Positions 42,101 through 50,848 of a stretch of DNA of 64,000 nt are shown piece after piece. The stretch is from an uncultured Gammaproteobacteria bacterium. GTDB taxonomy: Bacteria; Pseudomonadota; Gammaproteobacteria; Nitrosococcales; Methylophagaceae. Every line of letters starts with the position of its first letter. The first letter of the stretch is position 1. The position numbers and the translations under genes are program-made. The notes beneath the pieces were generated by a model. It was not told the DNA's origin. It saw nothing but the letters and a program-made list of their open reading frames with translations, and made no database searches. The stretch spans positions 124,001 through 188,000 of the forward strand of contig CAJQLA010000005.1 of NCBI GenBank assembly GCA_905479075.1. The letters are read 5' to 3'.

Positions 42101-43530
42101 GATAAAGGCCACTCACTAACAGGCACATTTGATTGTTGGTTATGTATATAGTGTTCAGTCATTTTCCTGAACTCATTAGGATGCTTTTTGATAAATTGTC
42201 GTTGCCATTGAGAGCCAGTTTGCTGGCTTTCAATACGTTGTTGAATAATACCAAGATAGCGTTGGCTTTCATCCTCTGGAATGCCAAGTTGTGTCAACCC
42301 ATCCAAAGCGCGTGGAATTAAATCAGAAATCAATAATGATTGAAGTCGTATACTTTGTTCATCTATCCAGCTTACATGACTAGATATGCCTTGTTTAGCT
42401 GCATGATAAAAGTTATCACGAGCAACAGTAAATTCAATAGGTAAACCATCATTGCTAATTAACTCAAATAAATTTTGAGTGAGCCCATAATAAAATGCAG
42501 CGTTGGCAACAGTATCAATCAGAGTCGGCCCTGCGGCAGGTGTCCGATGTTCAATGCGGATATGAGGTGTTCCATCGTCATTGATGCCTACCAACGGCCT
42601 ATTCCAACGCCAAATCGTGCCATTGTGAAGCTTTAAATGAGCAAAAGAAGCACTGTCTTCATCAAGATATTCGGGCAATAACACAGGAAAATGCTCTAAG
42701 TTTTCTTGGAAACATTCAAATAACGAATGTCGAGCATAGCCTGTCCCAAAACTGACACGTTTAATAGGACCTTGTGCCGCTCCATTATAGCCACCAATAT
42801 CAACAGCCTGTTCAAACAGTGGAATACGAGATTCATACCAAAGATCTTTTTGGAATAGATAAGGTGCATTACCACAAATAGCGACCATCGCAGCCGAAGC
42901 AATTATCGCAGCATTGTAATAATGGTGGGCTGTATGCACTGGCACTTTGGTATGTAATTGCAACGACGTTGTGGCAGACTCAAGCATAATATCATCATGG
43001 TCGAGATCTAAGTGCTCGTTGCCTGTTATATCAAGATGAATAGGGTGCTCTCGAATAGCTAATATTTGTCTATTTAAAGCACGATAGCGATTCAGATCTG
43101 ACATATTGGCAATAGTCAGATCAGAGGGTAGCAATGTAGGCAATATACCGATCATCATTAGCCGACTATCCAGCAGTTCTGCATGTGCAACTGCATTTGA
43201 CCAAGTTGATTGCAATTGACGATGGAGATCACTAAAAATAGTGCCCTCAAGCGTAAGAGGGTGGGTATTTAATTCAATATTAAATTTTGCTAGTTCGGCG
43301 CTTGCCAGCGGTTCATCAATGGTTGATAAATAATGTTCATTAATAGGTGAGGGACGCATGGCATCATTAATGAGCCATGCCTCTATTTCTAAGCCAGCAA
43401 TTGGCTTGTCATTATTGGGAGAAGCATCTGAAAAAAACTGGCCTAACCGTTCTGTTTCGACGCTTAGGCGGTGAAGAAATCGAGTAAAATCTGCTGCACT
43501 AAACTGTGTCTGAGAAATTTCCTGTCCCAT
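42097..43530 (-). CDS. Glutamate-cysteine-ligase-like amidoligase (GCS2 family)
   Basis: A 477-residue protein of the glutamine-synthetase-fold ligases: GLEIEAWLIND near residue 47 is the acidic metal-binding strand, ELNTHPLTLEG the second, ITGNEHLDLDHDDIMLESATTSLQLHTKVP the core, HIRIEHRTPAAGPTLIDTVANAAFYYGL the nucleotide/metal region and FTVARDNFYHAAKQG the C-terminal Arg segment. It is not the classical GshA of E. coli; related proteins join amino acids or modify peptides with ATP. The substrate cannot be told. It is coupled to the M14 gene and diverges from bioA. Confidence 0.78.
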   Translation of the reverse strand: MGQEISQTQFSAADFTRFLHRLSVETERLGQFFSDASPNNDKPIAGLEIEAWLINDAMRPSPINEHYLSTIDEPLASAELAKFNIELNTHPLTLEGTIFSDLHRQLQSTWSNAVAHAELLDSRLMMIGILPTLLPSDLTIANMSDLNRYRALNRQILAIREHPIHLDITGNEHLDLDHDDIMLESATTSLQLHTKVPVHTAHHYYNAAIIASAAMVAICGNAPYLFQKDLWYESRIPLFEQAVDIGGYNGAAQGPIKRVSFGTGYARHSLFECFQENLEHFPVLLPEYLDEDSASFAHLKLHNGTIWRWNRPLVGINDDGTPHIRIEHRTPAAGPTLIDTVANAAFYYGLTQNLFELISNDGLPIEFTVARDNFYHAAKQGISSHVSWIDEQSIRLQSLLISDLIPRALDGLTQLGIPEDESQRYLGIIQQRIESQQTGSQWQRQFIKKHPNEFRKMTEHYIHNQQSNVPVSEWPLS

Positions 43531-43663
43531 CTTAGTTTCCTATCAATTCCTGTCGTTTTATTTATAGCATAATGCTGTTGGCAGTGGTATTACTATCGTG
43601 GCTTTTACAAGATTGATTTTTTGCTGTGTTGGCCAATTTTTAGCAGTTTTATCGCATCACTCT

Positions 43664-43672
43664 TGCTATGAT
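43664..43672 (+). promoter_or_regulatory. Extended -10 promoter directly before bioA
   Basis: TGCTATGAT: hexamer TATGAT at 43667-43672 with TG one base upstream. A start seven bases on falls at 43679, beside the ATG at 43680. TTAGCA at 43640-43645 is a distant -35-like hexamer (21-base spacer). Confidence 0.5.
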
Positions 43673-43679
43673 GTTGGCT

Positions 43680-44996
43680 ATGCAAAATTCAGATAATTTA
43701 AACTTCGATGCCAAACATATTTGGCACCCCTATAGTAGTGTGACCAAACCGTCGCCCATGCATGAGGTGGTTTCTGCAAATGGCGTTCGACTCACCTTAA
43801 AAGACGGTCGAGAAATTATTGATGGAATGTCTTCATGGTGGTCGACTATTCATGGCTACAATCATCCACGATTAAACCAAGCGGCTAAGCAGCAAATAGA
43901 TCAGATGTCACATGTGATGTTTGGCGGCTTAACCCATCAACCAGCGATTGATTTAGCTAGAAAGCTCATCGATATCACAGCTGAACCATTGCAATATGTC
44001 TTTTTTGCCGATTCCGGTTCTGTGTCTGTTGAAGTTGCCATCAAAATGGCGATTCAGTATTGGATGGCACAAGGCCAAACAAATAAACAACGTCTACTCA
44101 CCATTCGTAGTGGCTATCATGGTGATACCTTTGGGGCGATGGCCGTGTGCGATCCTGAAAATGGTATGCATAACGTGTTTGAACAAGTTTTGGCTAAACA
44201 TCTTTTTGCACCCGCACCAGAATGTAAAACGGATGAAGAATGGGATGATAGCGATATAGCCGAGTTTAAAAGCTTAGTAGAACAGCATCATTCAGAATTA
44301 GCAGCCGTAATTTTAGAACCACTAGTGCAAGGTGCCGGAGGAATGCGTGTCTACTGCCCAGAATATTTAAGACAAGTCAGGCAACTATGTGATCAATATG
44401 ACTTGTTATTGATTTTAGATGAAATTGCTACAGGCTTTGGCCGAACTGGTTCCTTATTTGCCTATGAACAAGCTGATATTTATCCAGATATTCTTTGTCT
44501 GGGTAAGGCCTTAACAGGTGGTTATATGACCTTAGCGGCGACACTGTGTACTGGCAAGGTTGCAAAAGGCATTGGTGCAGATGGCAGTGGTGTTTTAATG
44601 CATGGCCCAACTTTTATGGCCAATCCATTAGCGTGTCGTGTGGCCTGTGAAAGTTTAGATTTATTAACGGAATCAAACTGGCAACAACAGGTGCAAAACA
44701 TAGAACAACAACTGTCGAAAGAATTGATGCGTTACCAAACGATGTCTTTAGTCAAAGAAGTGCGGGTTAAAGGAGCAATAGGGGTTGTAGAGCTAAAGCA
44801 AGAATTATGGGATCAGATGGATTGGTTACCCCAATTTATTGTGGATCAAGGTGTTTGGATACGGCCTTTTAGAAATCTGATATACATCATGCCACCTTAT
44901 ATTATTAACACTGAAGATCTTAAGAAACTAACAACAGCGATTGGCAACATAATCGAAGCATTAACTGAAAAATTGGCGATAAAAAAATCACAGTAA
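43680..44996 (+). CDS. bioA: Adenosylmethionine-8-amino-7-oxononanoate aminotransferase
   Basis: PLP enzyme using SAM as amino donor to make diaminopelargonate in biotin synthesis. ATG 43680 gives 438 residues; the frame is open from 43668, but those codons overlap the promoter. HIWHPYSSVTKPSPMHEVVSA, DGMSSWWSTIHGYNHP, the loop DSGSVSVEVAIKMA, LDEIATGFGRTGSLFA and the PLP Lys in LCLGKALTGGYM are present and match E. coli BioA throughout. No other biotin genes are in the window. Confidence 0.97.
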   Translation: MQNSDNLNFDAKHIWHPYSSVTKPSPMHEVVSANGVRLTLKDGREIIDGMSSWWSTIHGYNHPRLNQAAKQQIDQMSHVMFGGLTHQPAIDLARKLIDITAEPLQYVFFADSGSVSVEVAIKMAIQYWMAQGQTNKQRLLTIRSGYHGDTFGAMAVCDPENGMHNVFEQVLAKHLFAPAPECKTDEEWDDSDIAEFKSLVEQHHSELAAVILEPLVQGAGGMRVYCPEYLRQVRQLCDQYDLLLILDEIATGFGRTGSLFAYEQADIYPDILCLGKALTGGYMTLAATLCTGKVAKGIGADGSGVLMHGPTFMANPLACRVACESLDLLTESNWQQQVQNIEQQLSKELMRYQTMSLVKEVRVKGAIGVVELKQELWDQMDWLPQFIVDQGVWIRPFRNLIYIMPPYIINTEDLKKLTTAIGNIIEALTEKLAIKKSQ

Positions 44997-45045
44997 TGGG
45001 TTATGATTGTGAACAGACTGGCTAAAAAAAGGAGAACATGCCGCT

Positions 45046-45138
45046 ATGGTGTTGGAATGGATACGACGACAAGATCCAGCCATGGATAAAGAACTAAAAG
45101 GTTACTTATTTACCGATAAGCAGATAGCCCATACCTAA
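45046..45138 (+). CDS. Doubtful 30-codon ORF after bioA
   Basis: An AAAAAAAGGAG tract (45025-45034) stands before two overlapping tiny frames: ATG 45038 (19 codons, three bases after GGAG) and ATG 45046 (30 codons, 11 bases after). The longer product starts MVLEWIRRQDPAMDKELKGY. I see no family. It may be the scrap of a lost gene, or nothing; the SD-like tract is the only positive sign. Confidence 0.25.
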   Translation: MVLEWIRRQDPAMDKELKGYLFTDKQIAHT

Positions 45139-45152
45139 ACACATGCTTTTGA

Positions 45153-45178
45153 GGCATTGGCTGCTTTTAGTCAATGCC
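45153..45178. terminator. Stem-loop between bioA and the converging lipoprotein gene
   Basis: GGCATTG (45153-45159) pairs with CAATGCC (45172-45178) around a 12-base loop, next to the stop of the leftward lipoprotein gene. No strong T-run; assigned by position between converging genes. Confidence 0.45.
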
Positions 45179-45802
45179 TTAATTCCTTTCAGTAAAAGCA
45201 GTTATATCAAAGTACCAGTCAAAAAAATCTTCATTTCGTGAGTCGCGAAGTGACACCTGTTTGTACATTTTGTCCTCAATAACAATAGTCCGTTGTTTAA
45301 TGATATCAAGCGCATGAAACTCAATAAATTGGCTTATTTCCTGCTCTGACAGTGCTACAAAAGCAGATTCAAAACTTTCACCATTAGCCCCATTCCATAT
45401 AGTTTCTAGCAACATATTAATCATGTTTTGGTGTTGAAGACTATGTTGCTTTTGGCCTAACTCGAGCTGACAAACCATCGCGCCATAATGACCAGGTAAA
45501 CTAGTGTAGTTACCTTCTAATAGTTGCTGAGAATACGCTAAACAATCTTGCCAAGCATTGTCAGTGATGGCATTAAGGATCGGTTGGTGTAATTGCTTTT
45601 CAACAATCAGGTTTTGTCGATATTGTGTTGTATGCGGATAGACTTCTCGTAATTGCGTCACTGTAGTGATTGAGGGATTAGTCTGAGATTGAACAAGCAA
45701 TGTCTGATAATGAAGATTATCGCCATCCATTTCTTGTATACCCTGTGAAGAAACGCAGGCAGTCAGAATGAGAGAGGCAATAAGCGTAAATAAAATTTTC
45801 AT
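45179..45802 (-). CDS. Lipoprotein of unknown function
   Basis: 207 residues with a lipoprotein signal peptide, MKILFTLIASLILTAC (Cys16 in the LTAC lipobox), and a mainly helical rest. The stretches TVTQLREVYPHTTQYRQN and the ending DSRNEDFFDWYFDITAF recall DUF4919-type lipoproteins, but I am not confident of the family. It is 27 bases downstream of the antiporter gene and probably in its transcript. Confidence 0.72.
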   Translation of the reverse strand: MKILFTLIASLILTACVSSQGIQEMDGDNLHYQTLLVQSQTNPSITTVTQLREVYPHTTQYRQNLIVEKQLHQPILNAITDNAWQDCLAYSQQLLEGNYTSLPGHYGAMVCQLELGQKQHSLQHQNMINMLLETIWNGANGESFESAFVALSEQEISQFIEFHALDIIKQRTIVIEDKMYKQVSLRDSRNEDFFDWYFDITAFTERN

Positions 45803-45829
45803 GGTTGTTTCTGTTAGAAAATAGCCATT

Positions 45830-47029
45830 TTAATCGGCTTTATGATCAGTGTCGTTAGTAGCCGGGTTAGAACTTGTTTTATCTATGGCTAAACGCGTAA
45901 AAATAGGTCCGATAATTTCGAAGAAGATGGTGGTGCTGATAACAAGGGGTAACAAGACTTGGCGGTATTCAGGGAATTGATTGGCGGCGACTAAGGCCAT
46001 ACCGACCGCGACACCAGCTTGAGGTAATAATGCTGGGCCGATCCATCGTTTTGTCGCTGGATCTGTTTTTGTTACTTGAGCGCCTAGTTTGGCACCTAGG
46101 TATTTGCCTGCGATACGGCTGACGATATATACCAGGCCAATGATGCCGATGGTATTGAGTGCACTTAGTTCTAAGGATGCACCTGCTAAGATAAAGAACA
46201 CCAGCATGAATAAGGATTCGATGCCCTCAATAGTATGAAAAGGGTAATCATGATGTTTTGCTGTATTAGCAATCACGGCGCCCATGGTCATCGCGGCAAT
46301 TAAATAGGAAACCTCGAGGTACATAGCGAGACCACCACAGAGGAAAACAATACTGAGCGCTTCGGTTAGCATCGGTTGGCCGGGTTTGATTCTTCCGGTT
46401 AAGTAGGCAGCAGGCAGGCCAATGACGAGGCCAAGTAACAGCGCGCCGCTAATTTCTTGCACGGCGAGTAATAGGAAGTTGATGTCGCTACCATGACCAT
46501 TTAAGGCACTGACAAAGGTGATGCCAAAGGCAAACAACATCAATGCCCAGAGATCATCAAGGGCGACAATGGCAAGGAGTAATTGGGTAAATTTATTACT
46601 TTGTTTGGTTTCTGTTACAACATCAATCATGGCGGCCGGTGCGGTCGCGGCAGCAATGCAGCCCAAGATGATGGCGATCTCTGCTTTAAGACCAGAAAAG
46701 ATTAACGCTAGACTGACAAGTAGGGTGGTGAATATAGCTGCGCTAAGTGAAATGCCGATGGTTTGCTTGGCAGAGTGTGCCAAGGCATTTTTGGTCAGTT
46801 TGCCGCCGAGTAGAAAACCAACCATCAGTAATGTGATATCAGCGATCAGTTCGAAATGATCGGCAAACAATGTTGGAATAAGGTTAAAACCACTTTGACC
46901 GATAGTGATGCCAAAAATGAGTAGCAGGGTGACACGAGGTAGAAAGCTGCGCCGTGCGAGTTCAGCTGTGAGTAGACCCAGTAAGAGAATACTACCTAAG
47001 GTTAATAGAAACGCTGAGGATGTTTCCAT
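45830..47029 (-). CDS. Cation:proton antiporter, CPA2-like
   Basis: A 399-residue membrane protein with about 12 helices and the CPA2/Na+(K+)-H+ exchanger fold: TLMLVGFLLGGKLTK, the helix 5 region IILGCIAAATAPAAMIDVVTE and LAIVALDDLWALMLFAFGI, where the paired Asp residues stand for the ion-binding site. Such transporters exchange sodium or potassium for protons. No C-terminal RCK/TrkA-N domain is present, so it is not a Kef-type channel. It lies between HugZ-like and lipoprotein genes. Confidence 0.82.
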   Translation of the reverse strand: METSSAFLLTLGSILLLGLLTAELARRSFLPRVTLLLIFGITIGQSGFNLIPTLFADHFELIADITLLMVGFLLGGKLTKNALAHSAKQTIGISLSAAIFTTLLVSLALIFSGLKAEIAIILGCIAAATAPAAMIDVVTETKQSNKFTQLLLAIVALDDLWALMLFAFGITFVSALNGHGSDINFLLLAVQEISGALLLGLVIGLPAAYLTGRIKPGQPMLTEALSIVFLCGGLAMYLEVSYLIAAMTMGAVIANTAKHHDYPFHTIEGIESLFMLVFFILAGASLELSALNTIGIIGLVYIVSRIAGKYLGAKLGAQVTKTDPATKRWIGPALLPQAGVAVGMALVAANQFPEYRQVLLPLVISTTIFFEIIGPIFTRLAIDKTSSNPATNDTDHKAD

Positions 47030-47120
47030 TTAGAGGTTTACCTTTTATATAAAGCTAAAAGCAATTCTACGCCAATTTGTTTTTAGTATTTTGCTGAGGT
47101 TAGTTTTTTTGAGGGTATAG

Positions 47121-47831
47121 TCACTTTGGCTTTCTAGCTAATTCAACTAAGGCTGTTCGAACTTCCATTGCATTAGTTACTGCTTGTTCAAATTCAATAC
47201 GATTAATTTTGTTAGCGCTTATTAGATGAAAGCCATTGGCATCTATGCCAATTAGGGTGGCTGGATTATCAGCATCTATTTCGATATTAAATAACTCACA
47301 GTAATGTTGAATTGCCTCGAGATGATCATGGTTCATATGTTCGATCATGCCATTTTCATCAGCATGGGAAAAAGGTGTTTCTGATAAGAAATTGTCTGGT
47401 TCAACCCAATGAATTTGTCCAAAACCGCCGATATAACGTAATCGTTTAAGGGTGATTGTATAGAAGCTAAAATCATGTGTTCTGTGGAAGTCACGAGACT
47501 CTGGAAAATAGCGGTAATAACGTTCAGCCATTTCTTCGTCATTTAATAGAACTGCATCACCTATATAAGTCGCTCTCGCGGAGGCTTGAGGGTCAGTAGC
47601 TAGCGTGTCATGACAGAGCAGGGATACTTTATTATCGCTGCTAATATTGCGAGTGTGTTGTGCTATAGAGCTAATCAATATGACAGGCTGACCAAGGCTA
47701 TCAAGACAATAGGGTGTAATTGAGCCAAAAGGGTAGCCCGCTAGGTCAGTTGAATGGGTACTTAAAACGCCATAGCTTTGTGAATAAAATAATGCCCGTG
47801 CTTGTTTTGCAGCTTGTTCTGTTTTAGCCAT
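47121..47831 (-). CDS. HugZ-type haem-utilisation / split-barrel FMN-fold protein with DUF2470 domain
   Basis: A 236-residue protein with an N-terminal pyridoxamine-phosphate-oxidase-like split barrel (ARALFYSQSYGVLSTHS, PVILISSIAQHTRNISSDNKVSLL) and a C-terminal DUF2470 domain starting with the HMNHDHLEAIQHYC motif. HugZ proteins bind and degrade haem in some pathogens, and close relatives occur widely as uncharacterised proteins. The Helicobacter-type C-terminal haem-His loop cannot be confirmed. A role in iron reuse would fit the feoAB genes nearby, but that is guesswork. Confidence 0.78.
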   Translation of the reverse strand: MAKTEQAAKQARALFYSQSYGVLSTHSTDLAGYPFGSITPYCLDSLGQPVILISSIAQHTRNISSDNKVSLLCHDTLATDPQASARATYIGDAVLLNDEEMAERYYRYFPESRDFHRTHDFSFYTITLKRLRYIGGFGQIHWVEPDNFLSETPFSHADENGMIEHMNHDHLEAIQHYCELFNIEIDADNPATLIGIDANGFHLISANKINRIEFEQAVTNAMEVRTALVELARKPK

Positions 47832-47866
47832 GAAAACGACCTTTTATTTGAGAAGCTGGATTTTGA

Positions 47867-48139
47867 TTAGGAGAGATTGATTTTGACGACTTTCATATAC
47901 TCAAAGTCCATACCAGCAATATTTTCTTTTGCTGGGTAATAGATGATATCGACAAAGGCACCTTGTAGTGATTTGTAGCGTTTTTTGCGCTTGTATTTGA
48001 AAGGTACGTCATAACCTTCAACCAGCACAGTATTGAGAAACCACTCTTCTTTTTGACGCTGTACATGAGATTCTATTTTTTGCATTTGAGAATGAACCAA
48101 ATGCTCATTATCAGTAAGAAATTTCTTGATCGACTTCAT
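47867..48139 (-). CDS. Small conserved-looking protein of unknown function
   Basis: 90 residues, charged and basic: an N-terminal helix (KKFLTDNEHLVHSQMQKIES, coiled-coil-like) and a beta-rich second half (WFLNTVLVEGYDVPFKYKRK, VDIIYYPAKENIAGMDFEYM). No signal peptide or membrane helix. It starts two bases after the stop of the lytic transglycosylase gene and precedes the HugZ-like gene by 35 bases, so it is probably translated from the same mRNA. I do not recognise a family. Confidence 0.65.
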   Translation of the reverse strand: MKSIKKFLTDNEHLVHSQMQKIESHVQRQKEEWFLNTVLVEGYDVPFKYKRKKRYKSLQGAFVDIIYYPAKENIAGMDFEYMKVVKINLS

Positions 48140-48141
48140 AT

Positions 48142-48825
48142 TTAGCTAGCCTGTTGGTAGCGTTTGTGGAGTATACCTACACGCTCAACATAGACCTCTG
48201 TTTCTTTATAAGGTGGAATGCCATTGTATTTTTTTACGGCATTTGGGCCGGCATTATAGGCGGCGGTTGCTAGTTTTATATTACCATTAAATCGCTTGAG
48301 TAATTGGGCGATGTACTTGGTGCCACCCGATATATTCTGTTTTGGTTCCATGGCATTATTAACGCCTAATTCTCTTGCCGTTGCCGGCATTAATTGCATC
48401 AAACCTTGTGCACCTTTATTAGAACGAGCTTTAGGGTTGAAAGCCGACTCAGCATGGATGAGCGCGCGGACTAAGGCGGGATCGACTTGGTGTCGTTGTG
48501 AAGCATGCTGAATTGGAGCAGAAAAGGCGGTTAGATTGAGCTTAACTGTATTCCAATTGATAGTTGAGTTTGGGTTACAGGCAAAGCAGTCGAATTTTAA
48601 AACTTCATAATTAGCGATATGAGTTGGGCGTTGATCGGTAAAAACGGTGACATTGCCTGATTGTGGATATTTGTAAATCGTCGTTTGTCTGGAGCGGTTA
48701 CTTTTCTTAGTTGGCACATTAGTAAACTCAATGGCGCCATCATCAGCTTCAATTTTTTGTATACCTGCTGCCGATGCCGTAAAAATAGGGATCAGTGCTG
48801 TCAGAATAAGGGGACGAATTAACAT
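48142..48825 (-). CDS. Lytic transglycosylase, Slt-type
   Basis: Cleaves the glycan strands of peptidoglycan, leaving 1,6-anhydro-muramyl ends. The 227-residue product has a signal peptide (LILTALIPIFTASAAG), a short DUF4124-like segment (IEADDGAIEFTNVP), and from about residue 105 the Slt domain: DPALVRALIHAESAFNPKARS with the catalytic Glu, GAQGLMQLMPATARELGV, and ATAAYNAGPNAVKKYNGIPPYKET. It is a small, MltC/Slt-like enzyme. Ten bases after the CopD-like gene. Confidence 0.9.
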   Translation of the reverse strand: MLIRPLILTALIPIFTASAAGIQKIEADDGAIEFTNVPTKKSNRSRQTTIYKYPQSGNVTVFTDQRPTHIANYEVLKFDCFACNPNSTINWNTVKLNLTAFSAPIQHASQRHQVDPALVRALIHAESAFNPKARSNKGAQGLMQLMPATARELGVNNAMEPKQNISGGTKYIAQLLKRFNGNIKLATAAYNAGPNAVKKYNGIPPYKETEVYVERVGILHKRYQQAS

Positions 48826-48834
48826 GATAATGAC

Positions 48835-49287
48835 TTAAAGATAACGTCCACCAGATGCTATGACCACCACAATAAGACCAAAGCTTAGATTGATGGCAAT
48901 AAGGTGGCGAATAGTATTAAGTGCAGCGCTCGCTGCTTGCCAATCTTCACTTGTTACAGCACGTTTTAGTTTTTTATAAGGGCTGAAAAACAAGTGCATG
49001 AATATCAAGATCATGATAATGCCGAGTAGTAGCATGATATGAATATGTATGCCTACTGCACCCATACCACCAAAAATTTTGATGATCCAAAACCCTGTCG
49101 CTAATAATGCCACGACACTGATCCAAACCCATGGGAAAAAGCGGCTAAAGACATGACACCACATTGTGAGTCGCACCGGTGGTTCGAATAATGTTGCTGC
49201 CACTGGACGTAAGGACATATAAGCGAAAAACATACCGCCGACCCAAATTACTGCGGCCAATAGATGTAAAGGAATAGCAATCGTCAT
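48835..49287 (-). CDS. CopD-like four-helix membrane protein
   Basis: 150 residues with four predicted transmembrane helices and the pattern IPLHLLAAVIWVGGMFFAYM, CHVFSRFFPWVWISVVALL, HIHIMLLLGIIMILIFMH and HLIAINLSFGLIVVVIASGG. This is the CopD/DUF2214-like group, often with paired histidines in helices 1, 3 and 4 that could bind copper or haem. Copper function is not shown by context: the neighbours are a transglycosylase and fumarase. Confidence 0.7.
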   Translation of the reverse strand: MTIAIPLHLLAAVIWVGGMFFAYMSLRPVAATLFEPPVRLTMWCHVFSRFFPWVWISVVALLATGFWIIKIFGGMGAVGIHIHIMLLLGIIMILIFMHLFFSPYKKLKRAVTSEDWQAASAALNTIRHLIAINLSFGLIVVVIASGGRYL

Positions 49288-49311
49288 TTTATCTCCAAGG
49301 CTTTTAAGCGT

Positions 49312-50829
49312 TTATTTAAGTTTAATATCTGCAATTTTCAGGCGCCACTCTTTTGGGCCTGTTGTGTGAACTGATTCACCTTGGCTATCAACAGCGACAG
49401 TGACGGGCATATTTTCAACATAAAATTCTCGAATCGCTTCCATGCCGAGCTCTTCAAAGGCCACAATGCGTGATGATTTAATGGCTTTAGAGACTAAGTA
49501 AGCCGAGCCACCTACAGCAATGAGAGACACTGATTTATGTTGTTTGATCGCTGCAATGGCGCTAGGTCCACGTTCGGCTTTACCTATCATACCGAGTAAG
49601 CCCGTTTTAGCGAGCATCATATCGGTAAACTTATCCATTCTTGTCGCGGTTGTTGGGCCAGCAGGACCGACAACTTCATCTTTAACGGGATCAACAGGGC
49701 CAACATAATAAATAAAGCGATTGGTAAAATCTAAGTTATCGGGTAGGGGTTGGTTATTTGCAAACAAATCAGCAATTTGTTTATGGGCTGCATCACGGCC
49801 CGTTAATAAATGCCCAGTCAGAAGTAGGGTGTCACCAGGTTGCCATTGCTGTATGTCTTCATGGCTTAGGGTGTCGAGATTAATATTGCGTGTGTTTTTG
49901 GCTACTTTCCAGGTTATCTGTGGCCAATCAGATAAGGCTGGTGGCTCAAACTCTGCTGGGCCAGTGCCATCAAGTGTGAAGTGAACATGACGGGTCGCAG
50001 CACAGTTAGGAATAATGGCAACAGGGAGGGAGGCAGCATGGGTTGCAAAGTCATTGACCTTAACATCAAGCACGGTTGTTAAGCCGCCTAAACCTTGTGC
50101 GCCGATGCCCAGTTGATTAATTTTGGTGTAGAGCTCGACGCGTAATTTTTCGGCCGAGGTTCTAGGGCCGCGGTCGATAAGTTCTTGTATATCTATTGGA
50201 TCCATTAGTGATTCTTTTGCCATTAACATGGCTTTTTCGGCAGTACCACCGACACCAATACCAATCATGCCAGGTGGACACCAACCAGCACCCATTTTAG
50301 GAATAGTATCTAGCACCCAATCGACTAAATTATCACTGGGATTGAGTACAGCAAACTTGGCTTTGTTTTCAGAGCCTGCCCCTTTAGCGGCAATTTGAAT
50401 GTCTACTTTATCTCCGGGAACAACTTCACTATGAATGACAGCAGGGGTGTTATCGCGGGTATTTGTACGTGAACCAAGTGGGTCAGTAACAATAGATGCA
50501 CGCAGTATATTATCTGGATGTGTGTAGGCACGTCGGACACCTTCATTGACCATATCGTCAATGCTTTGATCTGTATGCCAATCAACATCCATACCTATTT
50601 TAATAAAGATGTTTACAATGCCAGTATCTTGGCAAATAGGTCGTTTATCTTCCGCACACATCCGAGAGTTAATCAGGATTTGGGCAATAGCATCTTTGGC
50701 GGCTGGCGATTGTTCTTTATCGTAAGCTTCCGACATCGCTTTAATAAAGTCTTTTGGGTGATAACAGGCGATAAACTGCAGTGCATCTGCGATGCTATCG
50801 ATAAAATCATTTTTCGATATAACAGTCAT
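49312..50829 (-). CDS. fumA: Class I fumarate hydratase (iron-sulfur, FumA/B type)
   Basis: Hydrates fumarate to malate using a [4Fe-4S] cluster. The 505-residue protein holds the alpha and beta domains in one chain: CAEDKRPICQDTGIVNIFI, GWCPPGMIGIGVGGTAEKAM and IPNCAATRHVHF carry the three cluster cysteines; the beta part has VGPAGPTTATRMDKFTDMML and LIAVGGSAYL. It is oxygen-sensitive and its cluster would need the Fe-S system. It is 19 bases downstream of proS. Confidence 0.95.
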   Translation of the reverse strand: MTVISKNDFIDSIADALQFIACYHPKDFIKAMSEAYDKEQSPAAKDAIAQILINSRMCAEDKRPICQDTGIVNIFIKIGMDVDWHTDQSIDDMVNEGVRRAYTHPDNILRASIVTDPLGSRTNTRDNTPAVIHSEVVPGDKVDIQIAAKGAGSENKAKFAVLNPSDNLVDWVLDTIPKMGAGWCPPGMIGIGVGGTAEKAMLMAKESLMDPIDIQELIDRGPRTSAEKLRVELYTKINQLGIGAQGLGGLTTVLDVKVNDFATHAASLPVAIIPNCAATRHVHFTLDGTGPAEFEPPALSDWPQITWKVAKNTRNINLDTLSHEDIQQWQPGDTLLLTGHLLTGRDAAHKQIADLFANNQPLPDNLDFTNRFIYYVGPVDPVKDEVVGPAGPTTATRMDKFTDMMLAKTGLLGMIGKAERGPSAIAAIKQHKSVSLIAVGGSAYLVSKAIKSSRIVAFEELGMEAIREFYVENMPVTVAVDSQGESVHTTGPKEWRLKIADIKLK

Positions 50830-50848
50830 AATGTCTGTGCCTTCGCCC

